From Myxococcales bacterium (GTDB lineage Bacteria > Myxococcota_A > Polyangia > Polyangiales > Polyangiaceae): DNA of 64,000 nt. Positions 32,236 through 41,408 of this stretch are shown here, piece after piece. Below the pieces are notes generated by a model that saw only the letters and a program-made list of their open reading frames with translations, did no database searches and had not been told where the DNA came from. Made by a program: the position numbers and the translations under genes. The stretch is taken from NCBI GenBank assembly GCA_016703425.1, contig JADJCA010000009.1, positions 1 to 64,000 on the forward strand. The letters run 5' to 3'. The stretch's first letter is position 1, and each line of letters opens with the position of its first letter.

Positions 32236-33207
32236 TCACAGCCGGAGCACGCCACCCACGCCCGACACGCCACGCACCGTCCAGCGCGACACGGGCCTGC
32301 CGAGCACCGCCACCGTGTCGACGTGGCCCACCTTTTCGAAGCCCAAGACGTGCGCCGAGGCGGTCAGCATGGGCGCGTTCTTCGAGTCGACCATCGTCGT
32401 CTGTGTTCGGTAGCCGCGCTCCTTGGTGAAGTAGAGCGAGTGAATCGCGAGCGCGAGGCCGATGCCGCGCCCCTTGAGCCGAGGGTTCTCGAAGAGACCG
32501 AGACCGAAACACGCGCCCTCGGCGTTGCGGAGCGAAAGCCCGCTGCTCGCTTCGTCGTCGCCCGTCGGGGAGAGCCAATCGGTCGCCGCCAGCTCGTCGC
32601 CGAGCCACGCCGTCACGAGCGTGAAGCCATCTCTTGCCCAGCGCGCGAGGTTCTCTTTGGTCCCGGCCCAGGGCGGGGCCTCCGTCACGAAGGCCGCGGT
32701 CGCGGTCTCTTCGAAGCGCAGCCCTGCGACCTCGCGGCGCGCTGGCAACGCGCGCTCAAGATCGCGTGACAGGAGGATCGATCGCTCTGCGCGAAACAGG
32801 TTCCGCGCGTCGGCACGCCACATGGCTGCGTGGAGCGCGCGACCGAGCAACCTGCGCGCCTCGTTGGTCACAGGCGCGAGCGGCGGCAGCGCGGCGGCTC
32901 TCTTCGAAGCACGCTCCTTCTCGGCGGCCTTCTCGCCTGCTTGCTCGAGCCAACCGACAAGCGCGCGCGCCGTGAGCTGACTCTTGGTGCCCCAAACGTC
33001 GTCGCCGAACGTCGTCTCAAAGCGCTTCTCAAGCTCCGCGAGCAACTTGAGCAGCGCCATCGAGTCGAGGCCCAGCTCCGACAGGGGACGCTCGGCATCG
33101 ATGCGCGCCGTTTCTCCGTCGACAACGAAAGTGCGGAGCAGCTCCAGCACCTCGCGCTCGACCTCTCGGCCCGAGACCGCGTTTTCAACAGAAGAAGCGG
33201 CGCTCAT
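32236..33207 (-). CDS. Acyl carrier protein fused to a GNAT-like acyltransferase
   Basis: A 323-residue protein. Residues about 12-100 form an acyl/peptidyl carrier domain with the phosphopantetheine Ser in LSELGLDSMALLKLL. After a charged linker (EKAAEKERASKRAA) residues about 125-310 look like a GNAT-fold acyltransferase: GLGLFENPRLKGRGIGLA (acyl-CoA/pantetheine loop), TKERGYRTQTTMVDSKNAPM and a C-terminal strand pattern. A carrier feeding its own acyltransferase suggests transfer of the tethered acyl group to an amine. The ATG (33207-33205) overlaps the TGA of the ligase gene (33206-33204) as ATGA, so the two are coupled. The fusion is rare as far as I know. Confidence 0.78.
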   Translation of the reverse strand: MSAASSVENAVSGREVEREVLELLRTFVVDGETARIDAERPLSELGLDSMALLKLLAELEKRFETTFGDDVWGTKSQLTARALVGWLEQAGEKAAEKERASKRAAALPPLAPVTNEARRLLGRALHAAMWRADARNLFRAERSILLSRDLERALPARREVAGLRFEETATAAFVTEAPPWAGTKENLARWARDGFTLVTAWLGDELAATDWLSPTGDDEASSGLSLRNAEGACFGLGLFENPRLKGRGIGLALAIHSLYFTKERGYRTQTTMVDSKNAPMLTASAHVLGFEKVGHVDTVAVLGRPVSRWTVRGVSGVGGVLRL

Positions 33208-34851
33208 CTTGCGGGAGTCTCCTCGACCGCCTTGAGGCGCACCTTGCCGGTGGGCCCGCGCGGCAGTTCGTCCATGATGTCGATGCGCCTTGGCACACGG
33301 TAGTCGGCGAGCTGCCCTTTGCAGTGGGCCACCAGCTCGGAGGCGCTCACCCGTTCGCGCTCCCCATCGCGCGCGCAACGTGACGGCCGCGTAGACCGAC
33401 TGCTCGCCCGACGCGTCGCGCATGGCGGCCACCGCGGCCTCTCGCACGGAAGGGTGAGCTTCGAGCACGCGCACAACCTCGAGAGGGTACACCTTCATGC
33501 CTCCGACGTTGATGACGTCGTCCTTGCGGCCTCGCACGAAGAGAAACCCCTCGCCGTCGACGACGCCCAGATCGCCCGTTCGGAACGTTGGCGTCCGCAG
33601 CGGCGACGGCTCTGCCGGGGCGCCCATGGCGTAGCCGATGGCCACGGCGCGGCTCTCCACGACGAACTCGCCCTCCTGGCCCACCGGAACGTCGACGCCG
33701 TCGTCGCCCACGACGCGAACCGTGACGCCATGGAGCGCTCGACCCACGGACCCGAGGCGCTCGGCGACGCGGCCCGGCACGTGGTTCGCGACGGCGCCTG
33801 TCTCCGACGAGCCGTAGTGCTGGCAGATCGAGACACCAAAGCGCTCGCGGAACTTGGCAATGAGCTCCCCTGGCAAGGGCGCCGTGCACGAGAGAAGGCA
33901 GCAGAGGAGAAGAAGCGTCGGCGGACTCGTCGGGGCGACCTCGCAGAGGAACCGGTACATCGACGGCACGCCGAGGAACACCGTCGTGGAGGGGTCGTTC
34001 AAATCGCGCCAGGCTTGGCGCGGAACGAAGACCTCTCGAAGAACGAGCGTGCTACCGGCCGTCAACATCGACAGGAGCCCGAGGTCGAAGCCGTAGGAGT
34101 GGTAGAGCGGCACCGGCACGACGATCCGATCGCGCGCCGAGAGCGACAACGTGGTGACGACGTTCTCGGCTTCGGCCAGGACGTTCGCGGCCGAGAGGAC
34201 CACGGCCTTCGGCTCCCCCGTCGAGCCGGACGTGAGCTTGACGACCGCTGCTTGCGAAAGGACCGTCGGCGCGCTCGCGGCGTCGTCGTTTGAGACCGGG
34301 TTGGCGAGCGGGAAGAGGAGCCGCAGCGAAGCGCCGAGCCCCGGCCCCTCGGCGAGGTCGAGACGCAACGCCCCTACGGCGCCATCGGAGAGTCCGGCGT
34401 CACCGGCCACCGTGATGAAGACGCGCGGTGCGAGGCCGCGCACGATGGCGTGCCCTTCCGCGCTCCCGTAGCGCGTCGAGACCAGGAGGACGGTCGTCGA
34501 CAGTCGGCAAAGGGCCAAGAGCGTGATGGCGAAGTCGGGGCCGTTCGGAAGCGATAAGCCCACGCGATCGCCTGAGGCGACGCCCTTCTCCGCGAGCACG
34601 CCGGCGAGCGATTCGGCCGCGGCGAAGAGCTCCGAAAAAGACACCGTGCGATCTTGCGTGACGAGGGCGGGCGCCGCGCCACGCTGCCCTGCGTGCTTCT
34701 CGAAGGCCGACCACAAGGGCCCCGCGCCCACGTCGGAAGCGGCGGGCGGCTCCCTCGGCTGCCGCGGCGCGGGCGCTGGGACGGCCGCTGCAAGCACCGT
34801 CTTGACCTTGTCGGTCACGGCCTGCCGAAGAGACCATCGCTTGCTCACCAT
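33204..34851 (-). CDS. AMP-dependent synthetase/ligase, frameshifted near 33380
   Basis: A protein of about 550 residues of the acyl-CoA/acyl-ACP ligase (ANL) family. Seen in order: VVKLTSGSTGEPKAVVL (P-loop A3), QHYGSSETGA (A5), FRTGDLGVVDGEGF (A7), RGRKDDVINVGGMKVYP (A8). The C-terminal part with the catalytic Lys (RGPTGKVRLKAVEE, A10) is in another frame that ends at 33204. The joint is near 33380, where LRAR continues as DGERERVSASELVAHC. As given, the frameshift fuses the ligase to the next gene into a false 909-residue protein. It probably adenylates a carboxylic or fatty acid and loads it on the carrier domain of the coupled gene. The start ATG 34851 gives MVSKRWSLRQAV. Confidence 0.85.
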
Positions 34852-35006
34852 CCGAACCTCATCGCGCGATGGTACGGCCTTCACGGCAACGTTCGCCCAG
34901 CAAACGTCTCGCGGATCTGCGCGAGCGCCCCGGCCTACACCGCCGCGGCGGGGCGTTGACCGCACGAACGCTCACGTGGTCAATGCGGCCGTGCGACGAT
35001 GCGTCG

Positions 35007-35612
35007 ATGGGCATCGGCGCGGTGGCGATCCTCAAGATTCGGTCCCTTCGTCCGCCAAAGCGCGCGCACGCTGCGCCACTACGCGTCATTCACAAACGCG
35101 ACTGCTCGCTCCTTCACACGAAGGACAGCTTCGACGACCTGCCCGCGGACGAACACGGGCTCGCCCTACGGACGCTCCTGGGCAAGCGACTCGACGCCCA
35201 CGACGATCCGCGCGGGATCCTATTTTTCCCGGACGTCTACGAGCCCCTCGCAGCGACCTACGATGAGCTCGTCGTCGAGATCGACGACGGCGGCTTCTGG
35301 GCGCCACTCGTCGACGCGGCGCACGTGCCAGAGCGCATCAGCACGCCCGAGCTGGGGACCGTCGAAGAGATGATCGCGGAGGCCTTGCGCGTGATGGGCC
35401 CCCGCGGTCGCGAGCTCGTGGAGATGGCACAAGCGCGATACCCCTTGGCAACGCTCCCGCGTCGGGCGGCGACGGCGACGGAACGCCGCGACGACGAGTA
35501 TGGAGCGCTCGTGGCCCCTCTCCGGAGGGCCATGGGCAAGGACTTCGTCCGCGAGCTGGAGTCTCGCTTCGACGAGCTCATCGCATCGTCGGTCGAGACG
35601 GAAGGCCGCTGA
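35007..35612 (+). CDS. Hypothetical protein next to a TetR regulator
   Basis: A 201-residue soluble protein with no recognised domain. Features: N-terminal strand MGIGAVAILKIRSLRPP, HGLALRTLLGKRLDAHDD, an acidic segment YDELVVEIDDGGFWAPLVD, and a long helical C-terminus ending AMGKDFVRELESRFDELIAS. It has one Cys. The gene starts 155 bases from the divergent ligase gene and ends 36 bases before the TetR gene, so regulator and hypothetical protein are probably one transcript. The frame is open back to 34869, but ATG 35007 gives a cleaner N-terminus. Confidence 0.7.
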   Translation: MGIGAVAILKIRSLRPPKRAHAAPLRVIHKRDCSLLHTKDSFDDLPADEHGLALRTLLGKRLDAHDDPRGILFFPDVYEPLAATYDELVVEIDDGGFWAPLVDAAHVPERISTPELGTVEEMIAEALRVMGPRGRELVEMAQARYPLATLPRRAATATERRDDEYGALVAPLRRAMGKDFVRELESRFDELIASSVETEGR

Positions 35613-35648
35613 CATCCCTCCCGCACCTTCGAGTAGCATGGGACTCCC

Positions 35649-36272
35649 GTGGGCAAGACGGAAACGACGCGACTCGTGTTGCTCCGCACAGCGGAGCGAA
35701 TGTTCGCCGAACGCGGCGTCGACAACGTGTCTCTGCGCGAGCTCGCGGCAGCCGCCGGGCAGCACAATCACTCGGCCGTCGTTTATCACTTCGGGAGCAA
35801 ACGCGACCTCATCGAAGAGATGCTCCATCGGCACTCGGGCCCCATTGATGCGTCCTTCGCCCCGAGCATCGAGCGACTGCGCGACCGACCCGAGGAGTCG
35901 CTCGACGCGCTCGTGCGCTTGCTCGTCAAGCCGCTCGTCGACAAGCTCGACGACGACGACGGCGGGGTGAACTACTTGCTCATTTGCGCCGAGCTCGTGA
36001 GCAGCCGCACGTTTCCGCTCACGGGCCTCAAGGCCGCCAACGGGCCCGGCGCCGCCGAGCTCACGCAGCGGCTCTTCGCGCACATCGGCGATGCGCCGCC
36101 GATGCTCATTCCGGTCCGCATGATCACGACCGTGGCGGTGCTCTTTGGGTCCATCGCGGCCTACCACCGCGTGTGCGCGGCGGGCCTGTTCATCCCCCGC
36201 GCCGACTTCTACGAGGACCTCGTGACGACCATGAAGTCCGTCTTCGATCCGAGCGGTCGATCACGGGCCTGA
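35649..36272 (+). CDS. TetR/AcrR family transcriptional regulator
   Basis: A 207-residue protein starting at GTG 35649. The N-terminal helix-turn-helix (about 8-55) is typical: LLRTAERMFAERGVDNVSLR, ELAAAAGQHNHSAVVYHFGS and KRDLIEEML. The C-terminal half (about 70-205) is the helical ligand-binding and dimer domain. The N-x-S-A/Y-H-F-x-S-K block fits TetR proteins of the short-chain alcohol/fatty acid group, but the ligand is unknown. The nearest metabolic target is the divergent ligase/ACP operon two genes away; this is inference. Confidence 0.9.
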   Translation: MGKTETTRLVLLRTAERMFAERGVDNVSLRELAAAAGQHNHSAVVYHFGSKRDLIEEMLHRHSGPIDASFAPSIERLRDRPEESLDALVRLLVKPLVDKLDDDDGGVNYLLICAELVSSRTFPLTGLKAANGPGAAELTQRLFAHIGDAPPMLIPVRMITTVAVLFGSIAAYHRVCAAGLFIPRADFYEDLVTTMKSVFDPSGRSRA

Positions 36273-36401
36273 GCGGCCTGCGCAGCGGGCGTGTTCGCGC
36301 GGCGGCCGTCGCGTCGAGTCGGGGCATGTGCCAGGCCCCCGGAGCGTTTCAAACGAAGGAACATTCAACCAATCGACTTACATCGTTGCACAATGCTTTC
36401 A

Positions 36402-36430
36402 TTGACTAATTGGGCATTGCACCAGATAGT
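36402..36430 (+). promoter_or_regulatory. Candidate sigma-70-type promoter before the repeat lipoprotein
   Basis: In an AT-rich island within the 288-base gap 36273-36560, TTGACT (36402-36407) is followed after exactly 17 bases by GATAGT (36425-36430). This matches 5 of 6 and 4 of 6 consensus bases at ideal spacing. It would give a leader of about 125 bases before ATG 36561. Confidence 0.5.
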
Positions 36431-36560
36431 AAGTCACCCGTAACAAACCCACGCGAGTGACTCGTCGCTCGTGCTTCGCTGGCCCCTCGGTGACCGCGCG
36501 GTCGACCCATGTGTTTCGGTCGTGCGGCGCGACGGGCCCCCTTTTGTCTGGAGGATCCCG

Positions 36561-37589
36561 ATGTCGAAACGCTCCCGCCTTGGTCTCGCATCTCTCATGG
36601 TCTTGTCGGCCGTTTGGCCAGCCGCGTGCTCGAGCACCGAGTCGCCCGCCGGCGGCGACGACGACGCTGGCGCCGTGGCTCCCGGCCGTGACAGCTCGGT
36701 TGAGTCCGACGGCGGGGGAACGAGCACGTCCGACGGTGCGACGGCGCTCGACGCAACGACAATTGACGCTCCACCAGGCGACGCAACAACGGCTGACGCT
36801 GCACCGGGCGACGCGACGACGACCGACGCTGCACCAGGCGACGCGAGCAGCGATGCCAGCGTTGATGCGACCCTTGATGCAGGCGTGGATGCGGCCTTCG
36901 ACGCGTCGACCGTCGACGCCTCGGACGCGAGCAGCCTTCCGGACGCAAAGGCCGACGCCTCCGACGCGTCTTCGGTGGACGCCGCCGCCGCCGGGCCCCT
37001 CCTCGTCGCCTGCGGGACGGGCAAGTTCGAGATTGGCGAATACGGAACGTGGGGCGGCAAGGTGAACGTCCACCGCAACTGGGGCGGCACCTGGTCCGTC
37101 GACACCGACTGTTCGTCGGGCAACACCAACAACACCGTGGCGTACTGCCAGAAGTTCTGGCCCGCGGCCTCATCTCAGGCCGCCGTCGCCGTGTCCGGCA
37201 ACAAGCCGTTCACCGCCGGTGGTGGGACGGCGCCCACCTGCGGCGGCGTCTACAACGAGCCGGGCCAGACGCAGGCCGCGTGTTGCGTCGCCAACCCGTG
37301 CGCCGACGGATTCGTGCCCGTAGGCACCTATTCGACGTGGTCCGGCAAGGTGAACGTGCACCGCGCGGTCAACGGCGCGTGGGAGGTCGACTCCGACTGC
37401 AGCTCCGGCGCCAACGTCAACACGGTCTCGTATTGTCAGAAGTTCTGGCCCGCTAGCACGAGCCAGGTCGCGGTGACCGTCGAAGCGGGCAACAAGCCGT
37501 TTACCGCCGGCGGAGGCTCTGCGCCTACGTGTGGCGGCGCGTACCCGGGCGTCGGGCAAGTCCAGTACGCTTGCTGCGCGCCGCGCTGA
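36561..37589 (+). CDS. Lipoprotein with Asp/Ala-rich stalk and two tandem Cys-rich modules
   Basis: A 342-residue protein starting at ATG 36561 with GGAGGA 7 bases upstream. Lipoprotein signal MSKRSRLGLASLMVLSAVWP ends at Cys23. Residues about 28-148 are an extended Asp/Ala/Thr stalk with imperfect repeats such as GDATTADAAPGDATTTDAAP. Two homologous modules of about 90 residues follow. The first has FEIGEYGTWGGKVNVHRNW and VAYCQKFWPAASSQ; the second has YSTWSGKVNVHRAVNGAWEV and VSYCQKFWPASTSQ; both end GGG-x-APTCGG ... CC. Conserved Trp, Tyr and Cys suggest a carbohydrate- or surface-binding module displayed on a stalk. The function is not known. Confidence 0.8.
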   Translation: MSKRSRLGLASLMVLSAVWPAACSSTESPAGGDDDAGAVAPGRDSSVESDGGGTSTSDGATALDATTIDAPPGDATTADAAPGDATTTDAAPGDASSDASVDATLDAGVDAAFDASTVDASDASSLPDAKADASDASSVDAAAAGPLLVACGTGKFEIGEYGTWGGKVNVHRNWGGTWSVDTDCSSGNTNNTVAYCQKFWPAASSQAAVAVSGNKPFTAGGGTAPTCGGVYNEPGQTQAACCVANPCADGFVPVGTYSTWSGKVNVHRAVNGAWEVDSDCSSGANVNTVSYCQKFWPASTSQVAVTVEAGNKPFTAGGGSAPTCGGAYPGVGQVQYACCAPR

Positions 37590-37625
37590 AACTCGCGAAC
37601 GCGAACGAGAAGGAAACGGCGCCGT

Positions 37626-38552
37626 TCAGCGGCTGAACTTGGCGCCTTCCTTCTCGAGCCACATGAAGACCTCGTGCTTCGCGAAGACGTCGACGCGCGA
37701 GAACCAGTTGGTCGCCGGCACGGTCGCGGTGGCGCCCATGGGAAAAGTGTACGACGAGCTCACGCCAACGAGCACGAGGCCACCGAGCTCGCCGTTGCGA
37801 AAGGCTGGGCCGCCTGAATCACCGGGACAAAGCGCCGCCACATCGGAGCGGCCGTGAAGCGAGGGCCCTTCTGTGAAGAGGTAGACGCCGGCGAGATTGG
37901 CGGCCGTGGCTGGGGTCACTGGCGAGCCGGGGTGCCCCGCCTCGGTCGCCTCGACCACGGGCGTTGGGCCGGCGCGAAGCTTGTCGTCGTACTTGCCGCC
38001 CGTGGCTTTGTCAGAGCACCCGAAGCCGGCCGCCGTCACGAGCTCACCCAGCTTGGGCGGCGACGTGGAGATCGGCGTGACGGTCGCGTTGGGAAGCTCC
38101 GCGGCGAGCTTGATGATCGCGATGTCCGGCGCGTCGCGAGCCGCCTTGGCGCTCGAGTTCGCGCACCCCTGACCGTTGCTCTCAGCGGCGCAGACCGCAG
38201 CGAGGCGCGGGTGGACCTTGGTCACCTCGATCTTCACTTTGGTCAGCACGAGCTGTCCGTCGCCCTTCCTCGTTTCGACGCTCAGCTCCCGACCGGGCGC
38301 GTAGCTGGGACTCACGAGGCCAAGCGGCGTGCGGACGCAGTGCGATGCCGTGAGGAGAATGCGCGGAGCCACCAACGTCGCCGTGCAGGCCTCGTCGATG
38401 CGCACGACGCTCCGAAGCTCGCTCGCGTTCGCGATGCGTCCGTTGATGAGAGCATCTTCGGTCTGCGCCTCGCCGGCAGGCCCTTCGCCGCACGCGGCGA
38501 CGCAGAGAGCCGCCGCGAGGACGCCGGCGTGGTGCGCGGTGCGCCGTGACAT
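37626..38552 (-). CDS. Trypsin-like (S1) serine protease lipoprotein
   Basis: A 308-residue protein. Lipoprotein signal MSRRTAHHAGVLAAALCVAAC (Cys21) with a short propeptide (EDALINGRIANASELRSVV, where INGR resembles the IVGG-type activation site). The catalytic triad of chymotrypsin-fold proteases is present: His in ILLTASHCV, Asp in APDIAIIKL and Ser in CPGDSGGPAF. Cys pairs match S1A disulfides. It is probably anchored outside and digests proteins of prey or matrix. ATG 38552 was chosen over an upstream in-frame start at 38651 for its signal peptide. A 255-base divergent gap separates it from the DUF2330 gene. Confidence 0.88.
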   Translation of the reverse strand: MSRRTAHHAGVLAAALCVAACGEGPAGEAQTEDALINGRIANASELRSVVRIDEACTATLVAPRILLTASHCVRTPLGLVSPSYAPGRELSVETRKGDGQLVLTKVKIEVTKVHPRLAAVCAAESNGQGCANSSAKAARDAPDIAIIKLAAELPNATVTPISTSPPKLGELVTAAGFGCSDKATGGKYDDKLRAGPTPVVEATEAGHPGSPVTPATAANLAGVYLFTEGPSLHGRSDVAALCPGDSGGPAFRNGELGGLVLVGVSSSYTFPMGATATVPATNWFSRVDVFAKHEVFMWLEKEGAKFSR

Positions 38553-38807
38553 CGCGAGGGCACGGGGCTTCACGACAGACCGCGTGCAGACGCCGTGCCG
38601 GGCAAAACGGCCGAGGTTTGTTGGCAAATCGGGTCCGTAGCGCGCCTCCACGCTCCACCTTGCCGGATCACCGACCCGCGGCGTTTTTCGCGCGCCCTAG
38701 CGTGCCAGGGTGAGCCAACACGGACTTCTCCGTCCGTGCGGCCGGCCCCGACTCCACGCGTTTCCGCGCGCTTGTCGCTCTGGAACGGTCCATGCGTAGC
38801 GCCGCCC

Positions 38808-40322
38808 ATGCGCGTCACCGCCGTCCTTCCTTTCGCGAGCCTCGTCGCCGCGTCGTTCGCCCTCCCGTTCTTTGCACCACGCACGGCATCGGCGTGCGGC
38901 GGTTGTTTCGCTCCGCCGAGCGACAACACGCTGGTCACGGACCACCGCATGGTCCTCAGCATCTCCACCAAGGAGACGACGCTCTACGATCAGATTCGCT
39001 ACTCCGGGAACCCGTCGTCGTTCGCATGGGTGCTTCCGATCCACGGGGAAGCGGACGTCGGCGTGAGCGCCGACCTCGTCTTTCAAACGATCGATCAGCA
39101 AACCCAGACCTCGATTCAACCGCCGCCGCAAAACTGCCCCGCCCCGCCCGTATGCCGCTCCGCCTATGACAGCCCAAGCGCTTCGGCCGGCGGAGGCTAC
39201 GACGCGAGCGCCCGTTCTTCCGCCGACGCGGCTGCCGGGCCGCCGGCCGTGCAAGTGCTGAAGGAAGAGACCGTCGGACCGTACGAGACGGTCCAGCTTG
39301 CAGCCACCAACGCAGCGGCCCTCCACGACTGGCTCACGGATCATGGCTACGCCATCCCCGCCGACCTCGAGCCCATGCTCGCGGGCTACGTGAAGGAAGG
39401 CTTCGGCTTCCTCGCGCTCAAGCTCGTGCCGGGCTCCGGCGTTCAATCGATGAAGCCGGTGCGCATCACGACGAAGGGCGCGTCCCCGGCCCTCCCGCTC
39501 CGCATGGTGGCCGCTGGGAGCGGCGTCGGTGTGGGCCTGACGCTGTGGGTCGTGGGCGAAGGGCGCTGGGAGCCCCAGACGTTTCCGTCGTTCACGGTGA
39601 CGCAGTCGGACCTCACCTGGACGTGGGCCACCTACCGCAGCAACTACGAAGAGCTTCGCACCGCCGCTTTCGGGCGGCTCGGCGCGAGCGCGTGGGAGCT
39701 CGAGAGCTCCATCGACTTTTCATCGTCGATTGTCTCGAGTCGCATCGACCAGTTCGTGAACTCGCCAATGCCGGCGCAGGTCCAGCTGCCAGACGGTGGC
39801 GTCGGCCGCTTTCGCATCTACGACCCGGTCGTCGGACCCGGCGGCACTATTGAGAAGACAGAAGCGCAGCTCGCTGCCGACGATCTCGCGGCTCTGTTCC
39901 AGGGCCGCGCGGTCTCCCGCGTGACGCGCCTCAAGTCGGAGCTGCCGCGCGCGTCGCTCTCCACCGATCTGGCCTTGCAGGCGTCGACCGACCAGTCCGT
40001 GCTGCCCAACTTCCGAGTCATCAGCCGCGAGACCGACGAACCGATGTGCCCCGTCTACAACGACGACTGCAGCTACGCCGGACAAAAGCCGCGTTCGGAG
40101 GCCCGCGCGAAGGCCGTCGATTCGTGTGGCGGCGCGGGCGCGGGAAAGCACTTCTGTCCACAAAGCGGCAATGCGGCCAGCGGGCCCGTGGGCACGTCCG
40201 CATCGGGGTGCACAGCGGCCGCAGGCCGCGACGGCCGCGACGGCCTGCCTCTCGCCACCCTCGCACTCATGAGCCTCTTCGGAGTGGCGCGAAGCCGCCG
40301 CAAGGCTCGCGCACCGCGCTAG
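38808..40322 (+). CDS. DUF2330 protein with MYXO-CTERM-like sorting tail
   Basis: A 504-residue secreted protein. Signal peptide MRVTAVLPFASLVAASFALP is cut before CGGCFAPPSDNT, the conserved start of DUF2330 proteins. The domain follows with TLYDQIRYSGNPSSFAWVLPI and VNSPMPAQVQLPD. At the C-terminus a Cys (SGCTAAAGRDG) precedes a hydrophobic helix (LPLATLALMSLFGVA) and a basic cluster RSRRKARAPR. This is the layout of the MYXO-CTERM signal, which in Myxococcota is thought to lead to lipid-type surface anchoring. Function of DUF2330 is unknown. ATG 38808 is the first start giving a signal peptide; the open frame begins earlier. Confidence 0.87.
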   Translation: MRVTAVLPFASLVAASFALPFFAPRTASACGGCFAPPSDNTLVTDHRMVLSISTKETTLYDQIRYSGNPSSFAWVLPIHGEADVGVSADLVFQTIDQQTQTSIQPPPQNCPAPPVCRSAYDSPSASAGGGYDASARSSADAAAGPPAVQVLKEETVGPYETVQLAATNAAALHDWLTDHGYAIPADLEPMLAGYVKEGFGFLALKLVPGSGVQSMKPVRITTKGASPALPLRMVAAGSGVGVGLTLWVVGEGRWEPQTFPSFTVTQSDLTWTWATYRSNYEELRTAAFGRLGASAWELESSIDFSSSIVSSRIDQFVNSPMPAQVQLPDGGVGRFRIYDPVVGPGGTIEKTEAQLAADDLAALFQGRAVSRVTRLKSELPRASLSTDLALQASTDQSVLPNFRVISRETDEPMCPVYNDDCSYAGQKPRSEARAKAVDSCGGAGAGKHFCPQSGNAASGPVGTSASGCTAAAGRDGRDGLPLATLALMSLFGVARSRRKARAPR

Positions 40323-40405
40323 CGCCAGCGACCGTATTGACCGTGGCCGAATTCGGCGACCGCCAGGCGTTTGCCAGCGGCCGCGGTTTGGTTGAGCATC
40401 GCGCG

Positions 40406-40906
40406 ATGCCGCTCCACCTTCCGCTACGGCTCGTGTTCGCCTCCTTCGCTTGCGCCGTCCTCGGCTGCGGCCCGGGCGGAGCCGGAGCGACATCTCCATC
40501 GCCCGCCAGCGCGGGGCCCGTGGTCAAAGAAGAGAAGGCGAGCTCGACGGGGACCCCCATTGTCGCGAAGCTTTCGCTACCGCTCTCCGAGGTCTCGCGC
40601 GACGCTGACATGGAGGTCGTCGTGACCATTGAAAATCATGGGCAAGAGCCGCTCCGTTTCACGGAAGACGAACTCGCCGCCCCGGCCCTCTTGTTCGAGG
40701 TGCGAGACCACCTTGGCAACAAGGTGTTGCCCGCGCCGGCCCCCACACCCACGGGGCGCGCCCGCAACGTCGATGCGGGCAAGCGCATCGAGGTGCGTCT
40801 GAAGCTCGCGGGCATGTTCTCGCCGCCGCTGCCGCCCGGTGAATATTCGGTCCGGCTGCGGCGGGTCCCAAGCACGCCGCACGCCTTCCGAATCAGGCGT
40901 CCGTGA
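40406..40906 (+). CDS. Small predicted lipoprotein with beta-sandwich-like domain
   Basis: A 166-residue protein with lipoprotein signal MPLHLPLRLVFASFACAVLGC (Cys21) and a Ser/Pro linker. The domain (about 48-166) has the strand pattern of an Ig-like intracellular-proteinase-inhibitor or BsuPI type fold: MEVVVTIENHGQEPLRFTED, ALLFEVRDHLGNKV, KRIEVRLKLAGMFSPPLPPG and EYSVRLRRVPS. That fold is inferred only by pattern. If right, inhibition of proteases is one option; a serine protease gene lies two genes upstream. Confidence 0.7.
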   Translation: MPLHLPLRLVFASFACAVLGCGPGGAGATSPSPASAGPVVKEEKASSTGTPIVAKLSLPLSEVSRDADMEVVVTIENHGQEPLRFTEDELAAPALLFEVRDHLGNKVLPAPAPTPTGRARNVDAGKRIEVRLKLAGMFSPPLPPGEYSVRLRRVPSTPHAFRIRRP

Positions 40907-40930
40907 GGGCAGTCGCGGTTGACGAGCTCG

Positions 40931-41296
40931 TCAGTTGGCTTCGCCGGTGAGCCAGGCCTCGAACTCGCTGAGCGACCGGATGACGTCCTCTTTGAGTCGC
41001 AGGTCACCGGCGGCAACGTCCTCGTAACACTCCTTGCGCGCGCCGCCGTAGCTCGGGCCCTCCGCAGACACGAAGGCCTCAAAGGTGACGCCCGTGGCGC
41101 CATCCTTGATGGCGAAGACTTCGCCAAGCTGCGGCGTCGTGACGGGCGGCCCGAAGCGGGCTGCGAGCAACGCCATAAACCCTCCGCTATCCATGGCTTG
41201 GTCGAAGGACAGCGCGGGGTTCACTTCATTCCGCCCGCAGAGCCGTCGCGGGGCGGTGCTGGGAAGGCTTTCGGCCCGGACAAAACGAGGGTTCAT
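40931..41296 (-). CDS. Small hypothetical protein
   Basis: A 121-residue protein with no signal peptide and no recognised domain. Visible segments: ALSFDQAMDSGGFMALLAARFG, LGEVFAIKDGATGVTFEAFV, and an acidic C-terminus ending VIRSLSEFEAWLTGEAN. Size, acidity and a short alpha/beta pattern are like immunity-type or small regulatory proteins, but that is not evidence of function. The start ATG 41296 is provisional. It lies alone between two lipoprotein genes with a 112-base gap to the next one. Confidence 0.6.
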   Translation of the reverse strand: MNPRFVRAESLPSTAPRRLCGRNEVNPALSFDQAMDSGGFMALLAARFGPPVTTPQLGEVFAIKDGATGVTFEAFVSAEGPSYGGARKECYEDVAAGDLRLKEDVIRSLSEFEAWLTGEAN

Positions 41297-41408
41297 GACG
41301 GCCGGTGTGCATGCGAGATGCCACCGACCAACCGGTACGCCGTAGGCAAAACTGTGCTGCGCGCTCTGCCGCGGTACGCAGCGACTGCGTCACGCGCAGG
41401 CGGTGCAT

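Noticed and set aside
32236..34965. One 909-residue ligase-ACP-acyltransferase megaenzyme
   Set aside because: The middle 60 residues lack the A10 Lys motif and are Arg-rich nonsense, while another frame has PTGKV and ends with a TGA that overlaps the next ATG. Two coupled genes fit better.
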